Assembly: GCA_019188255.1 (NCBI GenBank) | Contig: JAETXT010000010.1 | Location: 1,674,001 to 1,738,000 of the forward strand | DNA: 64,000 nt | Origin: Verticillium longisporum | Taxonomy: Eukaryota > Ascomycota > Sordariomycetes > Glomerellales > Plectosphaerellaceae | Reading direction: 5' to 3' | Part shown: piece after piece, positions 37,484 to 49,110 of the stretch | How positions within the stretch are numbered: position 1 is the first letter of the stretch | Layout: every line of letters begins with the position of its first letter | The notes under the pieces: generated by a model | What the model was told of the DNA's origin: nothing | Database searches by the model: none | Seen by the model: the letters and a program-made list of their open reading frames with translations, nothing else | Translations under genes and position numbers: made by a program

Positions 37484-37892
37484 TTACTGCGGCACGACCA
37501 CGTCCTTGCTGGTGTCGAGCTCCTCGTGTCGCCTGAGATCCATGGGACGCTGCAGCAGAGGCATCACATATGGATCGAATGTCTTCCAGTAAGGGTTCTC
37601 GAGATGGTACTTTTGGCTCTGTGGCGACGGATCGTGTCAGCGTGACGGCACAAGGCAGGGGAAACACATGGAAGTGGGCACCACAGCCTGGACGGGCACG
37701 TACGCTCTCCTGCTCGAAGCGCTCGACAATGGTGAAGGCGCGGGGGTCGTGGACGTCCTGCATGACGAACCAGTTGACCGTCTCGCGGTCATTGACGTAG
37801 ACGCGGGACGCCTCGATCAGCTTGGCCTTGATACGGTCGATCGAGTCCGGGTGGTCGTTTGCGTAGAGGTGCACTATGATTGTGTAGACCAT
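37484..37892 (-). CDS. Small ABM (antibiotic biosynthesis monooxygenase-like) fold protein
   Basis: 107 residues from two exons, 37892-37704 and 37618-37484, joined over an 85-bp intron (GTACGT...CCACAG, phase 0). The pattern is that of a dimeric alpha/beta barrel of the ABM superfamily: an N-terminal strand MVYTIIVHLYA, a helix DSIDRIKAKLIEASRVYV, strands ETVNWFVMQDV and FTIVERFEQES, then a helix-rich HLENPYWKTFDPYV. Such proteins include quinol monooxygenases and many of unknown activity; no catalytic residue can be assigned. It is convergent with PMA1 and divergent from the DCAF4-like gene. Confidence 0.82.
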
Positions 37893-38656
37893 GTTGGGCG
37901 GTTCGTCTGCTCCGACGTGAGGCGAGATGAGGCGGCAGGCGCTCGAGTGGGTGAGTGGGCGGGCTGGCTACTGGGGAGACGGTGCCGGGACTATGTCGTG
38001 CTTTGTGGGTAACGAGCTGATGGGTTGTGTGGTCAGGACGAGGGGATGGTGAGGTTTTGATAATGGTCGTGAAGCGGGGTGGAGGGGGTTCAGCGATACG
38101 TCACGCGAAGGGGTGGGCGGGGGCGGGAGGGGCAGCTCCCCCTCATGCAGCTTGTTGGGCAGGATGGAGGGGACAATGGATCACGGCACGGCAGAGCTGA
38201 GGTTGTTTGATGCATGAGAATGGAGTTTCTGCTCTTGTTTGGTTTGGTCTGGGAAACTGAGTTTGGGGCTTATGCGGGCCTCACGCTGCGGGCTCACATC
38301 GCGGACGATTCATGCGTCTCTGAATCTGTGCAAGGGGGGGTGAGGTGGTTGGGGTCGTCGCGCTTCTCACGCGATACGCGGGGTGGAGCGAGGAACTGAG
38401 CGAGCGGCGATGGGCTGAATGTATCGTTGAATAGATCAATTGTGCCCCTTGACCACTCAATTGCACTCGGAATCGGAGTGGCTTTCTCCAAGGATCCAAG
38501 ACGCAAACAGAAATGGGCGCCAGCAGTGCTCACGCTGGCGAGTCGTGATGTCGCAGCTCTGCGAGCAAAGATTTTTGGGCGTGGGTACCTGGCGCTGAAA
38601 ACACGTGATATCTCAATCCACCTCTGGCAAGCTTCATCTTCAACACTACACCCACC
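37893..38656. promoter_or_regulatory. Bidirectional promoter: ABM-fold gene / DCAF4-like gene
   Basis: 764 bp between divergent starts. Contains a GGGTACCTGG word at 38583-38592 about 70 bp before the DCAF4-like ATG, a G-rich block near 38070-38145 and a CACGTG core at 38602-38607. No coding region. Confidence 0.45.
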
Positions 38657-40426
38657 ATGAGCCTTTCATTGCCAGGCTACTACTACGGTATTTCCCTATC
38701 ATTCATGCCCGATCCGACTTTGATTTTAACGTCATGTAGACGAGGTCAAGAAGAAGTACTTCAAGATTGAAAAGTCGCATTCGGCACCTGCCTCTGCCGC
38801 TTGGTCTGCCGCCAATGTCAAGCGTCGAAAGCTCGAGAACGAGCACACTGCCGCCAAGCACGCCCGCGCTGACAGGACAAAGCGCAATGTGAAGCGAGCA
38901 AGGGCTCTGCGTGAGCCGCTGCTTGGTGGGTTCCTCGACCGCCAGCTTGGTATCGGAGCTCCAGACGCCGAGGTGTCTGCTGCAGTATGGGCGTCAGGGC
39001 TTGTTGATCGGCACCACGTGGGATTCGTGGATGACAGTCGAAGAGGTGCTGTGCCAAATCTCGGATGTTTGTGGGTTGGGGGTGAAGACACGAGAACAGG
39101 GGTCGGGGTTGCTTACACGTGTGAGTGACGGCGATGAAGCCATGCGTCATGTGGCTAATCGAATGAAGCAGCCTTGTCAGAGTCTTCCTCTGTAAGAAGC
39201 ACGTATATTCATACCGACAGCTGCGGGATGTTAGTGCTCTCTTCGTGACAAAATGTGGCCTCACTTCTGACAACTCCCAGAGTAGGCCAGAGAACCTCAC
39301 CAACGCAGCAACGCATCACCACGACCAACGTGGTCTACGAGGAGTCGGTTCAGTGTAATCAGGTCTCTTCAATCAGCTACCATCAACCTTCCCATCGCAT
39401 GCTCGTCACGACGCGGGAGCCTTCAAACGATCCTGGCGTTCACTTTTTTTCACCGCGAGTAACTTCGCCCACGGAGGACAGGCCGCACTGGGAGCTCGGT
39501 TCCCCTAGGTTGCGTATGTTTTCCTTGAGCAACGCTCTTTCTCCTTTGGGGTACGGGGACTGACATGTGCAGCGGCCAACCACTACAAGAGTGTTCATAT
39601 GGCGCCAGGCCGTCGTACGTACTCTGTCAATCTAGCCACCCCAGCCCCAACCGCTTCGTCCGAACTGATGTGTACGCTCGCAACCGACGACGGTATCATC
39701 CGCCTCACGTCCAATAGCAATATCAGCTGGATCACACCCAAAGCTGATGGGGCCCACCAAAGGCCTCTTCCGATGGATGTCCTTGCCCAAGCCTTCAACG
39801 TCGCAAACCCCTCCATCCTTTACGCCGGGACCCGGTCGTCCACAGTCAGGACGCTCGACCTCCGTGCTCCCCCACAGGCATGGAGCTGCTTCAGAGCTGC
39901 CAGCGCCGTCACCCATCTACGTTCCCTCGACTCCAATCCCAACCACATACTCGTCGCTGCCTTGCGATCGAACCTCCACATCTACGACCTCCGCTTCCTC
40001 AAAACGGAACCGTCGGCCCAGACCCGCTCAGAAGTCCCACGGATGAAGAAGAGGAATCGTGGCCGCGACCACGGACGGTCCGCGCAGCCCTCGGGCCCAG
40101 CCGTAGTTCAGCCCGCAACACCAGTGCTCACCTTCCCCGAATACCGCAATGAAGCGCACACGCATATAGGTTTCGACGTCAACCAGGACGTGGGTGTCGT
40201 GGCCGCGGCCCACGACACGCACGACGGCCGCGTGGCTCTGTACTCGCTGCGCTCGGGCCTGAGACTGCGCGCCCCGGCCGTGGACCGTGCGTCAACGAGG
40301 GGCCCGGTGAGAAGCCTGGTGTTCCAGAGTATGCCGATGGAGAGGCATGCGAGTCTTTGGATCGGTCATCAAGGTGTGGTGAAGAAGTATTCCGTGGGCG
40401 TGAGCGGGGAGGATGATGAGGCTTGA
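38657..40426 (+). CDS. DCAF4/WDR21-like WD40 protein
   Basis: Predicted WD40 protein of the DCAF4 (WDR21) type, a family that in animals recruits substrates to CUL4-DDB1 ligases. Five exons (38657-38687, 38740-39120, 39172-39202, 39281-39513, 39573-40426) give 509 residues with matching phases. The 31-bp exons 1 and 3 are short but their junctions are canonical or near-canonical. The N-terminus LPGYYYDEVKKKYFKI is the hallmark of the family, followed by a basic segment VKRRKLENEH. WD-like strands include VSSISYHQPSHRMLVTT, CTLATDDGIIRL, ILYAGTRSSTVRTLDLR, ILVAALRSNLHIYDLR and VGVVAAAHDTHDGRVALYSL. A ligase role in this fungus is inferred only from family membership. Exon 3 boundaries are the least certain part. 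Confidence 0.82.
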
Positions 40427-40914
40427 GATGAGAGCTGCCATATCTGAAGAGTGTGAGGGAGGATGCTTCTGGCGGACTATCCACAGTCGTCGCTATCGAC
40501 AAAGTACGAAAATGGCTGGGACTTGGGAAGGGTGCTCATGGACATGTTGTCGGAGGAGTACGACAGGGGCAGGCGCTCCGGTTCGTAATGCATGCGACTG
40601 ATTGACATGCAAAATGATACAAACAAAATTCCACCGCGGTTCGCACATGATGTATCGTACAAATAGAAAGCTTTGCACCTGGAGTCTTGCACAGAATCCT
40701 GTATGCAAGCATCACGCCTGGAAGTAGCCTTCTGAGGTTGGGGACGTCACCCCCTGGTCGACATGTGGCCTGTTATGCGGCCGCCCTACCGCTGATGCCA
40801 TAGGCTGAGATGCACCTGAGCATCCCAAATACACACTCACCAAATACAAGTCTTGAACGTCGAGATTCAACAACGCTCACGATGGCCGCATGCAAAACAT
40901 CAAAAAAACAAAAA
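40427..40914. other. Intergenic between DCAF4-like gene and 5S rRNA gene
   Basis: No coding region seen. The T-rich minus-strand run at 40899-40914 is the 5S terminator. Confidence 0.4.
40899..40914 (-). terminator. Pol III terminator of the 5S rRNA gene
   Basis: Directly after the 5S 3' end the minus strand reads TTTTTGTTTTTTTG, a double T run of the kind that stops RNA polymerase III. Confidence 0.8.
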
Positions 40915-41032
40915 CATACAACATCAAGGATTCGCTGGTGGTCACCCACCCAACTACTAGTTCGACCCTTACTGGCTTATCTATGGGAGAGCGGACGGGA
41001 TCCCGAGTTTTCCAGTAGGTATGGTCGTATGT
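40915..41032 (-). rRNA. 5S ribosomal RNA (dispersed copy, variant type)
   Basis: The minus strand begins ACATACGACCAT and ends GTTGTATGT, which pair as helix I. It carries the internal control region GTAGTTGGGTGGGTGACCA and the conserved CCAGCGAATCC. Length is about 118 nt. Helix II/III sequence (CCTACTGG with CCAGTAAGG) differs from the Neurospora major type but keeps pairing, so this is a functional-looking variant, not an obvious pseudogene. Single 5S genes scattered among protein genes are normal in Sordariomycetes. Confidence 0.92.
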
Positions 41033-41628
41033 GCTTGGAACAGCCTTAGCAGTGATCATAGCCTCTAGAGCATGACATAACTCAACAAGATGGTTCGTCA
41101 GTTTGCCGCCATTCACGTCAAAGGGACTCATGATACATAATGATGGTTAATAAATAGGTCCATCGTTTCTATGGCGGCGGGCCTGCCGTCGGGGCTGACA
41201 CAAATGACCCAAAAATTCCGTCCTAGGACACCCCCTTGATCACCATATTTGCCCAGATCAAGTCTGTTGCCCTTCGCCCATTGCTTTTCCCAATATCCTC
41301 GCTCCACCAAATTTTAGTCATGGGATTTCCACCGCCCTTCCCGAAGTCCCTGATCCAAGCACAACGTGCTTTGCCTCTAAAAAGAAAAAAAAAAACAAGA
41401 AATCTCAGCTCCTTTTCCCTCCCTTCCTCCGGCCGTTCCCGTCGAACAGCCGGTAACGCCATACCTCCAGCTGCAGGACGTTGCCTGATGATTACGAGTA
41501 TACAAGTCAACAATAGGTGAAAGAAAGTAGGAGAAGAAGATGACGGCACAACGACCAATGGCATGGTCTCGAGTGCCGCGCGGAGGAGAAGACAAGAAGT
41601 GCATTGCTGCTTCTCCCCGTACAAGACC
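41033..41628. other. Intergenic: 5S 5' flank and bZIP 3' flank
   Basis: No coding region with support. A short A run lies at about 41385-41394. Confidence 0.4.
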
Positions 41629-43378
41629 CTACCGCCTCTCACGCGGCCGGCAGCTCTTGTAGTTATACGTGCCCTCGAGCCCCGGGAAAGTCTGGGCAAA
41701 GGCGTCCCCGAGGGTCCAGTTCTCGAGCCGGCGCATGTGGCGCTCGAAGACGGGGTTGATCATGACGTCGTTTGAGTCTGGCACGACAAGCAGCGTGTCC
41801 GTTTCTTCATAGGGCCAATTGAGCGACAGCGTGGCGGTGAAGGGGACAAAGAACATGTCGAACATGTAGTCCGGGCTGAGGTGCTCGCGTGCGAGGTAGC
41901 TACGCATGAGGGGGAACGGCAGGTGGTCGATCCAGGCCGGGTGCTCACACGAGAACTGCTCCGGGACGGGCACGGCCCAGGATGGCAGCCGGTCGAGGTT
42001 CTCTTTGCTGGGCGCAATCTGCCAGCGCATGATGAGGAACATGACGTAGAGGACGGCGACGCGCTCGGGAAGCTTGGAGAGATCAGGAAAGGTCGACAAT
42101 ATGTCGGTGAAGACCTTGGAGAGCGGGTGGGAGTATTTGCTATTGGCGGGGTTGAGGAGGGACGAGACGGAAGGATAGCGGGGGCCAATGATCTCTTGCG
42201 TGGGCAAACCGTCGGCGGCACGCTGGCGGCGCTCATGCAGGAAGTCAAGGAGGAGGCTGTCGAGGGGACACGTGGGGCCACAGTTCTTGAGCTCAGTGGT
42301 CATGTATCCACTGGGCGCGAGGGGAGGCCGCTGTCCGTACGGATTTTCGCCCGTGTGCTCAAGCCCGAGCCGGCGCGGCTGGCGGGAGCCATTGGAGGAC
42401 GTCTCTGCCGGGCTGCGTGCCACAGGAGCGACCCCAGTCCAGTCATGCTTCATGGGCACGTGGTGGAACTGAGCAGTGTCCTGGGCTCCATTGAGGCCGT
42501 TCTGGATCTTGGGAAAGTTGCGGTTGGGGTCGAGTAAAAAGTCGAGGCCGAGCTTCTCAGGGCCGAGATCCAGGTTGTGCCGGAGGTTGTGGCGCTGCTG
42601 GTTCAGCATCTTGCCCCGTGCTTGCTGGTCTGCCGAGTCGACGTGCCAGTTGGGATGGTGGTCGACGGAGCCTGGAGAGTGGGCGCTCCCAGGCGTGGAC
42701 GAAGTGTGGACGGAAACGGGAGGGTTTGCATGCTGCGCAGGAGCATAACCCTGAGCCGTCGGCGAGCTGTATGTCTGCTCCGGTGGTGGCGGACCAGGTG
42801 GCGAGGTCAGGAGAGGCTGGATCAACGACATCATGGTGGCCAGGCGTCGTTTGATATCGGCATTCTCAGCCTCTACAGCCTCCTTGGCTCGGACGGCGGC
42901 TTGAAGATCTTGGTACGGCTGCTGGGATGTGAGCTCCTGGATCTTTTTCTCCAGGTTCTCGATCTGGTTCTTGGTCCGCTCACGGATAGCCCTTTGAGCT
43001 TCTCGGTCTAATTCATACGTAGAAGCACAGGTCAGCTGCCGTCGCAGGATGGTGGGGGGTGTGTTCTGCGCAACAGAGGGCGCCAGATAGAGGCAGCAAA
43101 GACATGCAAAAGACAACAGGGCATACCGTTGGCTCGCTTCTTGGCCAGCTGGGCCGGGGTCAGGTTGGCCACGCCACGTGAACCGGGTCCTGTTCGGCGC
43201 TTCTTGGCCGAGTCGGCCTGGGTGCCGCCGGGGTCCTCGGCATCGGGACTGGCGGCGGAGGGCTGGGCCCGTCGACCGGCGCGGTGCGCTTGTGGCTGGG
43301 GAAGGAGGTCAGGTTGGGGGTCGCTGACGAGGCCACAGAGGCGGCAGGGCTGGGCTGGCTCGCTGCATCGGATGCCAT
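41629..43378 (-). CDS. bZIP transcription factor with DUF3425 domain (one-base frameshift)
   Basis: Nuclear regulator. Exon 1 (43378-43127) starts MASDAASQPSPAASVASS; exon 2 is 43007-41629. Intron 1 splits the basic region between LAKKRAN and DREAQRAIRERTKNQIENLEKKI, the usual intron site in this family. The leucine zipper follows (about residues 90-150), then a Pro/Ser-rich linker and a C-terminal DUF3425 domain (CPLDSLLLDFLHERR; LPERVAVLYVMFLIMRWQI; PYEETDTLLV). In exon 1 the frame from the start breaks at 43260-43262. Adding one C to the CCC run joins GPS to PSAASPDAEDPGG, and the length then becomes a multiple of three (543 residues). The basic region retains the bZIP consensus, so DNA binding is expected. 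Target genes are unknown. Confidence 0.88.
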
Positions 43379-44398
43379 TGAGGCATTCCCAATGGGAGGA
43401 ACCGGCCAAAAGAACGAAAGAAAAGAAACAGGGCCAGGAGTTGGGGGCGGGCGATCTGGCTTGGCTAACAGCCAAGCTGGCAGTATGGGCGAGCAACGGA
43501 CACACAGGCCGGGCCGAGGGGAAAGGTGGAGTGATCGGTCCTCTGCCTATCTCTCTCCAAGACGTCCCATGTATTATCGGTCGAGATCGGTGGTGGGTAT
43601 GCTGGGTGGTCGCGGACCGGTGGATAGAGCCGCCGCAGCGGGGACGTTTGTGTGGGTAATGCCAGTGCCAAAGACCCAGGCTGGAGGGCCGAAGAGGATC
43701 TTTTCGTCCGGCCTCTCACTGCCTTTCGCCTCAGCCGATGGACACCTGTTCCCCTCCCACGCCCACTCCTACTCCTACGCCGGCCGGTGCCTGGATCACT
43801 CGTCTGGCGGTCCCCCACTTGTTGTCGGTCTCGCACAAGAAAGGAGCGAGACTGGTCGGATCGGTCGGGGTTGGTTCGTGGTTCGTGGTTCGTGGTTCGT
43901 GGTTCGTGGTTCGTTCGTACAAGGGTAAGGGCGCAGTGTGCAGTGTGATGGGCTGACAGACGCTGGTCTGCGCATCTGCGCTGAGGCGAGAAGGGAAAAG
44001 CGAACAAGTTCTGGCCTGCTGCGGGTGGGGGACTGGCCTATGAGAGGGCGTCTGATGAATCAGGACGGCTGAGTCCCATTCGATATCAGCCTTGTCGCCC
44101 GAGTCATGGAGATTGCGATTCATGCGCGTCATGTTTTTGATGAGTCAGCAAGCTGTCATTGATGTAGGGATGCCTCTAGGCCTCTAGGTTCCTGGCATCT
44201 GGGAAGGTGAAGGACGTCTAATGGTGATTCAGTGCATTTTTCTTTTCTTTTCTTTTCTTTTGAAGGCAAGATCACGGTGGTTGGGTGTTCAATATTCCCT
44301 GTGGCTCTGACATCAGTCAATCCAGCAATCATTGCATGGTGGCAAACCACTCAATCGAACTCGTGGTATCATTTCGTCGTCGCCCAAGCGCCAGCTAG
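43379..44398. other. Intergenic: bZIP promoter and Spc25 3' flank
   Basis: 5' flank of the bZIP gene. Contains a TTCGTGG tandem array (listed separately) and a TTTTC pentanucleotide run at about 44238-44262. No coding region seen. Confidence 0.45.
43872..43914. repeat. Tandem 7-bp repeat (TTCGTGG)n
   Basis: Five perfect head-to-tail copies of TTCGTGG followed by a partial one, in the bZIP upstream region, about 500 bp before the start codon. Confidence 0.92.
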
Positions 44399-45241
44399 CT
44401 ACCCCTTCATCGCCTCCACAAACAACTCCCTCATCCCCTTCAATAGTGCCGACAGCTCCCGCGTCTCGTTGACCCTGTCGAGCACACGCTCGACCCTTTC
44501 CCTCTCCAGTTTGGGTCGGCAGTGCTTGACATCATAGTCCCGGCTCGCCGTGCTCAGCTCGAACCACGCCTCGCGGTCCCAGTCATTCTCGTCGATGCAT
44601 GTGTACACAAACTTGAGGCGGTCGTCGTGGCCCGCCCCCTCGATCCGCAACCCCAAGTTCTGCTGCCAAAACTCGAGCTCCGGCACGTTGAACCCCGACT
44701 GCGCCCCGAGCGGCTGCGCATACGCCTGCCCCACCGCCAGGCGCGCGGCAATCTCCTTTTGCGTCCCCGCCATCTGCATCTCCAGCGCGTAGCGGTGCGC
44801 GGTGTGGCGGGCGCGCCCGGCGGCGAGCGGCGCGATGGCCGCCTGCATCTCGCGCTTTTCGGCATCTTCCTTCTCGACCGTCTGCTGGTGTGTGCTCATC
44901 TTGAGCTGGAGGATTTCAATGTCCTTCTTCTTCATGCGCTGGTCCTCTGTGGCATCTCTGTTAGCTGGATGCACAAGGCGGGCGAAGGACGGGGTCTATC
45001 GCAAGAACGAACCTTGTAGCTCGGCAATGTTCATGTGAAATTGGTTCCTCTCCTCGAGCACACGTTTGCGGCCTTGCTCTATAAAGGCGTCGAACTTGAC
45101 GGTGAACTTGGCCATGCGATCGCGCAGGTCGTCAAAGCCAAAGTTGATGTTGGGCAGCGTGTCGGCGATCGAGGGGCCTGTGGCCATGGGCGGCGGCCTC
45201 GAAAGGCTGGACGACATGGAGGGCTCGAACGCAGAGGCCAT
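44399..45241 (-). CDS. spc25: Kinetochore protein Spc25 (Ndc80 complex)
   Basis: Subunit of the Ndc80 complex that links centromeric chromatin to spindle microtubules. Two exons (45241-45013, 44946-44399) give 258 residues; the 66-bp intron has a GCTAAC branch point. Start at ATG 45241 in the context CACCATGGCC; longer upstream in-frame extension is possible but is not family-like. Residues about 40-165 are heptad-rich coiled coil (QGRKRVLEERNQFHMNIAEL; MKKKDIEILQLKMSTHQQTV). The C-terminal 85 residues are the globular RWD-like domain with LEFWQQNLGLRIEGAGHDD, LKFVYTCIDENDWDREAWF and LNE-like VNETRELSALLKGMRELFV. Divergent from the GMC oxidoreductase gene. Confidence 0.93.
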
Positions 45242-45579
45242 GGTGTTGCTATATTTCGGTATCGGGTTTCGGTTTTGATGCTGCGGGAGATCCTGTCGGT
45301 GTATTGAATGCTGCCGCCTGCGTGGGAGTTGCGACACGATGCTGCTGTTGATTGCTGTTGACGATCGCACTGATTCGCGAGAGAATCTGTGTTTGGATGC
45401 GACGCGTTGCTGGGTCAACATTTTGGCAGGGATTGGCTGACTAAGGCGACATCCTTCAGTTGGCGACCTCAACCCCCGCCATCAACTCCATGCCTGTGAG
45501 CCTCCCATTCCTGGATGACCCCTCTCCTCTTCCCTCCCAAGTAACTTGCAGCAAACCCTGAACTTACGATCGACATTTA

Positions 45580-45614
45580 TTGGTCGATGGTCGATGGTCG
45601 ATGGTCGATGGTCG
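45580..45614. repeat. Tandem 7-bp repeat (TGGTCGA)n
   Basis: Nearly five perfect copies of TGGTCGA about 340 bp upstream of the Spc25 start. A second 7-bp array lies 1.7 kb away. Confidence 0.9.
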
Positions 45615-46390
45615 GTTCCAATGCCTCATCAACCCACACACGGGTTGCTTCTGATTTCCACGCATCATCCACCTTGCTCATCTGTCGAGCTCGACCCATC
45701 TCGGAAGCATTACTCCCAAGAGCCAAACTAGGGACATCACCGTCTTTGGCAAACCAAACAAGTGCCGATGGCGGTCGTCTGAAAGTGCGGGGCAAATACT
45801 CTCCGGATCTTCCAGTAATGCCGGCTATTCTAAGCCTGCCACCAATGCAACATGGCCAACACGTGCCGTAGCATTCTTTCTCGTCCGCCGCCCATCACTT
45901 TCCCAGATGAGAAGTTCATCCTCTCTGTTCTTCCGCTAGAGATTGATGCCAGTTTCCCGTCTTGATCGTCCATCAGTTTGATCGTCACACTCGCAATGCC
46001 GATGGCCACCATGGCGCCGTCGCTTGGAACACAACGTAAATCATGGAGCAGCCACTCTGTGGACGCTTGACCCATTCGAGAGCATACTTGATAGTAGACA
46101 GAGGAGAGCCATCAGCAAATGCTGCAGACCTCACGACGTTCTCTGGCTGAATCCACTTGTTAGACCAACTGTGCACGTCACTTCGGCCTGTCTTTGCATA
46201 TAGCAACTTACGAGTGGTCTGCAATCCCACCTTCCGATGGCCAAGACGTCCCCGATATGGCAGCACCATTTCACTCGCAATATCATATTCGTTCTGCATG
46301 TAGGAGAGCGGAGGTAGAGGCATATGCAGCGAAAAGGCCTTGCGTCATTGTACGGAGCGAACTTGGCTGTTGCTCAACAAATATTCAGCA

Positions 46391-46397
46391 TATAAAA
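46391..46397 (+). promoter_or_regulatory. TATA box of the GMC oxidoreductase gene
   Basis: TATAAAA lies 84 bp upstream of the ATG at 46475, a usual distance for an inducible fungal gene. Confidence 0.55.
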
Positions 46398-46474
46398 GAC
46401 GACGGACAAAAGCTTGACATTGCTGTTCATCAGACGGCAAAGAAGTTACATGGCTCTCGCAACTCAAGAAAATT

Positions 46475-48362
46475 ATGGCTTTCCTTCACATCAGGGCACT
46501 GGTGCTGCTTTATCAGATTCTACTCGCCTCCCTGCTAGTCCAACCTGCCCGTTCCCAAGCCCAATATGACTACATCGTCATCGGCAGTGGCCCAGGTGGC
46601 GGTCCTTTAGCCGTCAACCTGGCCAAGGCTGGCCATTCTGTGCTTCTCCTTGAAGCCGGTGATACTAGCGTCGCTCAAGGGTCGGGCCAATATCCGTCCT
46701 CTATCACATGGGACTTCTTCGTCAAACATTACGAAGAAGATGCCAGAAACATAAGAAACAACCAGGTCACTTGGCGACTCCCCGACGGCCGGTACTGGAC
46801 TGGCAACAAGGATGTTCCCGCCGGAGCACAGCTGCTCGGGATTTACTATCCCCGGGGCGCTACCGTCGGTGGCTCAAGCATGATCAATGCCATGGCCACT
46901 CACCTGCCCACCGATAGTGATTGGGACTATATTGTCAACCTGACAAATGATACCTCATGGAGGTGAGGCTGTCCTCTATGCGCCTTTAACTTTGTCAGCG
47001 CTTACAGTATAAAGTGCGGCCAACATGCGAAACGTATTCGTACGAATCGAGAAGAACAATTATCTCCCTGCCGGGACTCCAGGGCATGGCTTCAATGGCT
47101 GGTTCCAAACTCACATTGCTCCTACATTTGGCGGCATCACTGGCGTCGTTGGCGATGTTCTTCGTGCCATGGCCACCCTTCTTGGCCAGGACCCGAATCA
47201 GATCACGCAGTACGCCAGTCGTGACAACAACCAGCTGAGCAGCACCCGTGATCGCGAAGTCGGGATCTACGGCCTCGCTCGCCACACGCGTTCCAACGGC
47301 CAGCGCTACAGCTCACGCGATTATGTCATTGAGAGCATCAACGCCGGCGGTCTCCCACTGACTCTCTCACAGAATTCACTCGCCACAAAGATTCTCTTCA
47401 ACACCTCTGGCAGCAAACCTCGCGCCACTGGCGTCGAGTATCGTGTCGGGCGTTCCCTCTACAAGGCGGATGCGCGCTACAACGGCGCCCGGGGTGAGCT
47501 GCGCACCGCCACCGCGCGGCGCGAGGTCATCCTCGCCGGCGGAGCCTTCAACTCTCCCCAGCTTCTCAAGCTCAGCGGCATCGGGCCCGCCGACGAGCTG
47601 CGCCGGTTCAACATAGCCGTTCTGTCTGACCTTCCTGGAGTCGGCATAAACATGCAGGACAACCAGGAGATGCCAGTAGTGGGCCGCCCACAAGGCACAG
47701 CCAGCGGCTTCGGCTCCGGCGGCTTCGTCATGTACCAGACGGACCACGCACCCTACGGTGAGCGCGACGTCTTCCTCATGCACGGGCCGTACGCTTTCCG
47801 TGGCTTCTGGCCTGACAGCCAGGCGAACACGGGCCTCAATGCAGGCGACCGCGGCATCTACGGCGTCTCCATCGTCAAGCAACACCCACAGAACCGCGCC
47901 GGCACGGTCCGGCTGCGCTCGAGCGACCCGACGGACCCGCCCGACATCAACTTCAACCTCTACAAAGAGAAGCGCGAGATCGACATGGGCGGCATGAAGG
48001 ACACCGTCGCCTGGGTGCGGCGCGTCTTCGCCAGCACGCGCAGCCCCTCGGGCCCCGTCACGCCGCTGGAACCGCCTTGCCCGAGCGGGCAGGTCCTCGC
48101 GACGGGCTACTGCCGGGACCAGGCCGTTGACGAGCGGTGGATCGAGGACCAGACGTTCGGGCACCACCCGACCAGCACGTGCGCCATTGGCGCCGACGGC
48201 GACCGGTAGGCGGTGCCGGATTCCAAGTTTCGGGTCAGGGGTGTCGAGGGGCTCAGGGTTGTGGATGCGAGTGTCTTTCCGAGAATCCCAGGCGTGTTTC
48301 CTGTTGTTGCTACGTTTATGGTCAGCCAGAAGGCGTCGGATGATATCATTGCCGGTGTTTAA
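46475..48362 (+). pseudogene. Secreted GMC (FAD) oxidoreductase with in-frame TAG
   Basis: Glucose-methanol-choline oxidoreductase, probably secreted: residues 1-28 form a signal peptide (LLYQILLASLLVQPARSQA). Exon 1 is 46475-46962; the second exon begins at 47015 after a 52-bp intron with an AAAG acceptor that is the only one in phase. The FAD motif is GSGPGGGPLAVNLA. GMC signature 1 is YPRGATVGGSSMINAM and signature 2 is GAFNSPQLLKLSGIGP. The catalytic His region is GHHPTSTCAIGADGD. Immediately after it, at 48207-48209, TAG replaces a codon usually encoding part of a P-M-A segment. The same frame then continues 50 more conserved codons (FRVRGVEGLRVVDASVFPRIPG...KASDD) to TAA at 48362. The stop truncates the protein at 560 of 611 residues, removing the second half of the active-site end. 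It could be a real nonsense allele, an error or, less likely, readthrough. The substrate is unknown. Confidence 0.85.
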
Positions 48363-49110
48363 TGGCTCGGTCTTGATGGCTCCTTACTGACAAGACTGGC
48401 TCGTGGGAAGACGCGATCATCAGACGAGACACTTCGAATTCAGCTCGGAGGGCACAATTTTTGCAGCATGTTTGTCGATGTGTTCTGGCTCTGTATGGAT
48501 ATTGGAATAGTTCTGAACCACTCTCGTTCATTCAGAAAGTCTTGTACTTCCGACCTGTCCTGAAAATATTCATCCATGATTCGGTGACGAGGTTCTTCGC
48601 GGTCTGCAAGCAATACAAGTGAGTGACAAACGTTGTCGCATTAGCTTCAGATGTCATAGCATTGTAGGTCACCATGAACATCACCTACATGGATACAGCA
48701 ATCGGTATTCTACGCTAGATTTGCAAAGATTCACTAGGAATAGATGTGCGCCCGACTGATGTCGTGGTGAAAGATCAGCACAAGCATGCAAAAGATCCTT
48801 GATGACTCGAAACAAGACTTTCAACAGCTCGCTGTGACATGTTGATATGACATCCGGGACCTAGTGAAGCAGGGAAGCATCACTGACTTGTTTGATTCAT
48901 TAGCATAGCTGTTCCCGACCCTGTGATGAAGGCCGATTCTTTGTGGCCGATCACCCGCCGCAGATGCTGAACATGACAGTCACAGTGAATCACATAAAAA
49001 CCACAATTGAGCGCAGCGGTATAAGCAGCCACACTATCACGCTCGCAGTCCTTCGTCCATAGTATCACCAACCCAAGGAAGAATTTCCAAGAAACCTCAC
49101 TCTTCTCACC
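48363..49110. other. Intergenic: GMC 3' flank / promoter of 240-residue ORF
   Basis: Moderately AT-rich, no coding region with support. The last 30 bases before the next ATG are C/A-rich with a CACCATG start context. Confidence 0.4.

Larger units (their letters stand above)
45242..46474. promoter_or_regulatory. Divergent promoter: Spc25 / GMC oxidoreductase
   Basis: 1.2 kb between divergent starts. TATAAAA at 46391-46397 lies 84 bp before the oxidoreductase ATG. A 7-bp tandem repeat is at 45580-45614. Minus-strand frames at 45830-46323 have plausible splice signals but the phases do not join, so no gene is called. Confidence 0.5.

Noticed and set aside
45830..46323. Possible small minus-strand gene with GTAAGT and CTAAC signals
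   Set aside because: Removing the apparent intron shifts the frame to a quick stop; no phase-consistent model was found.
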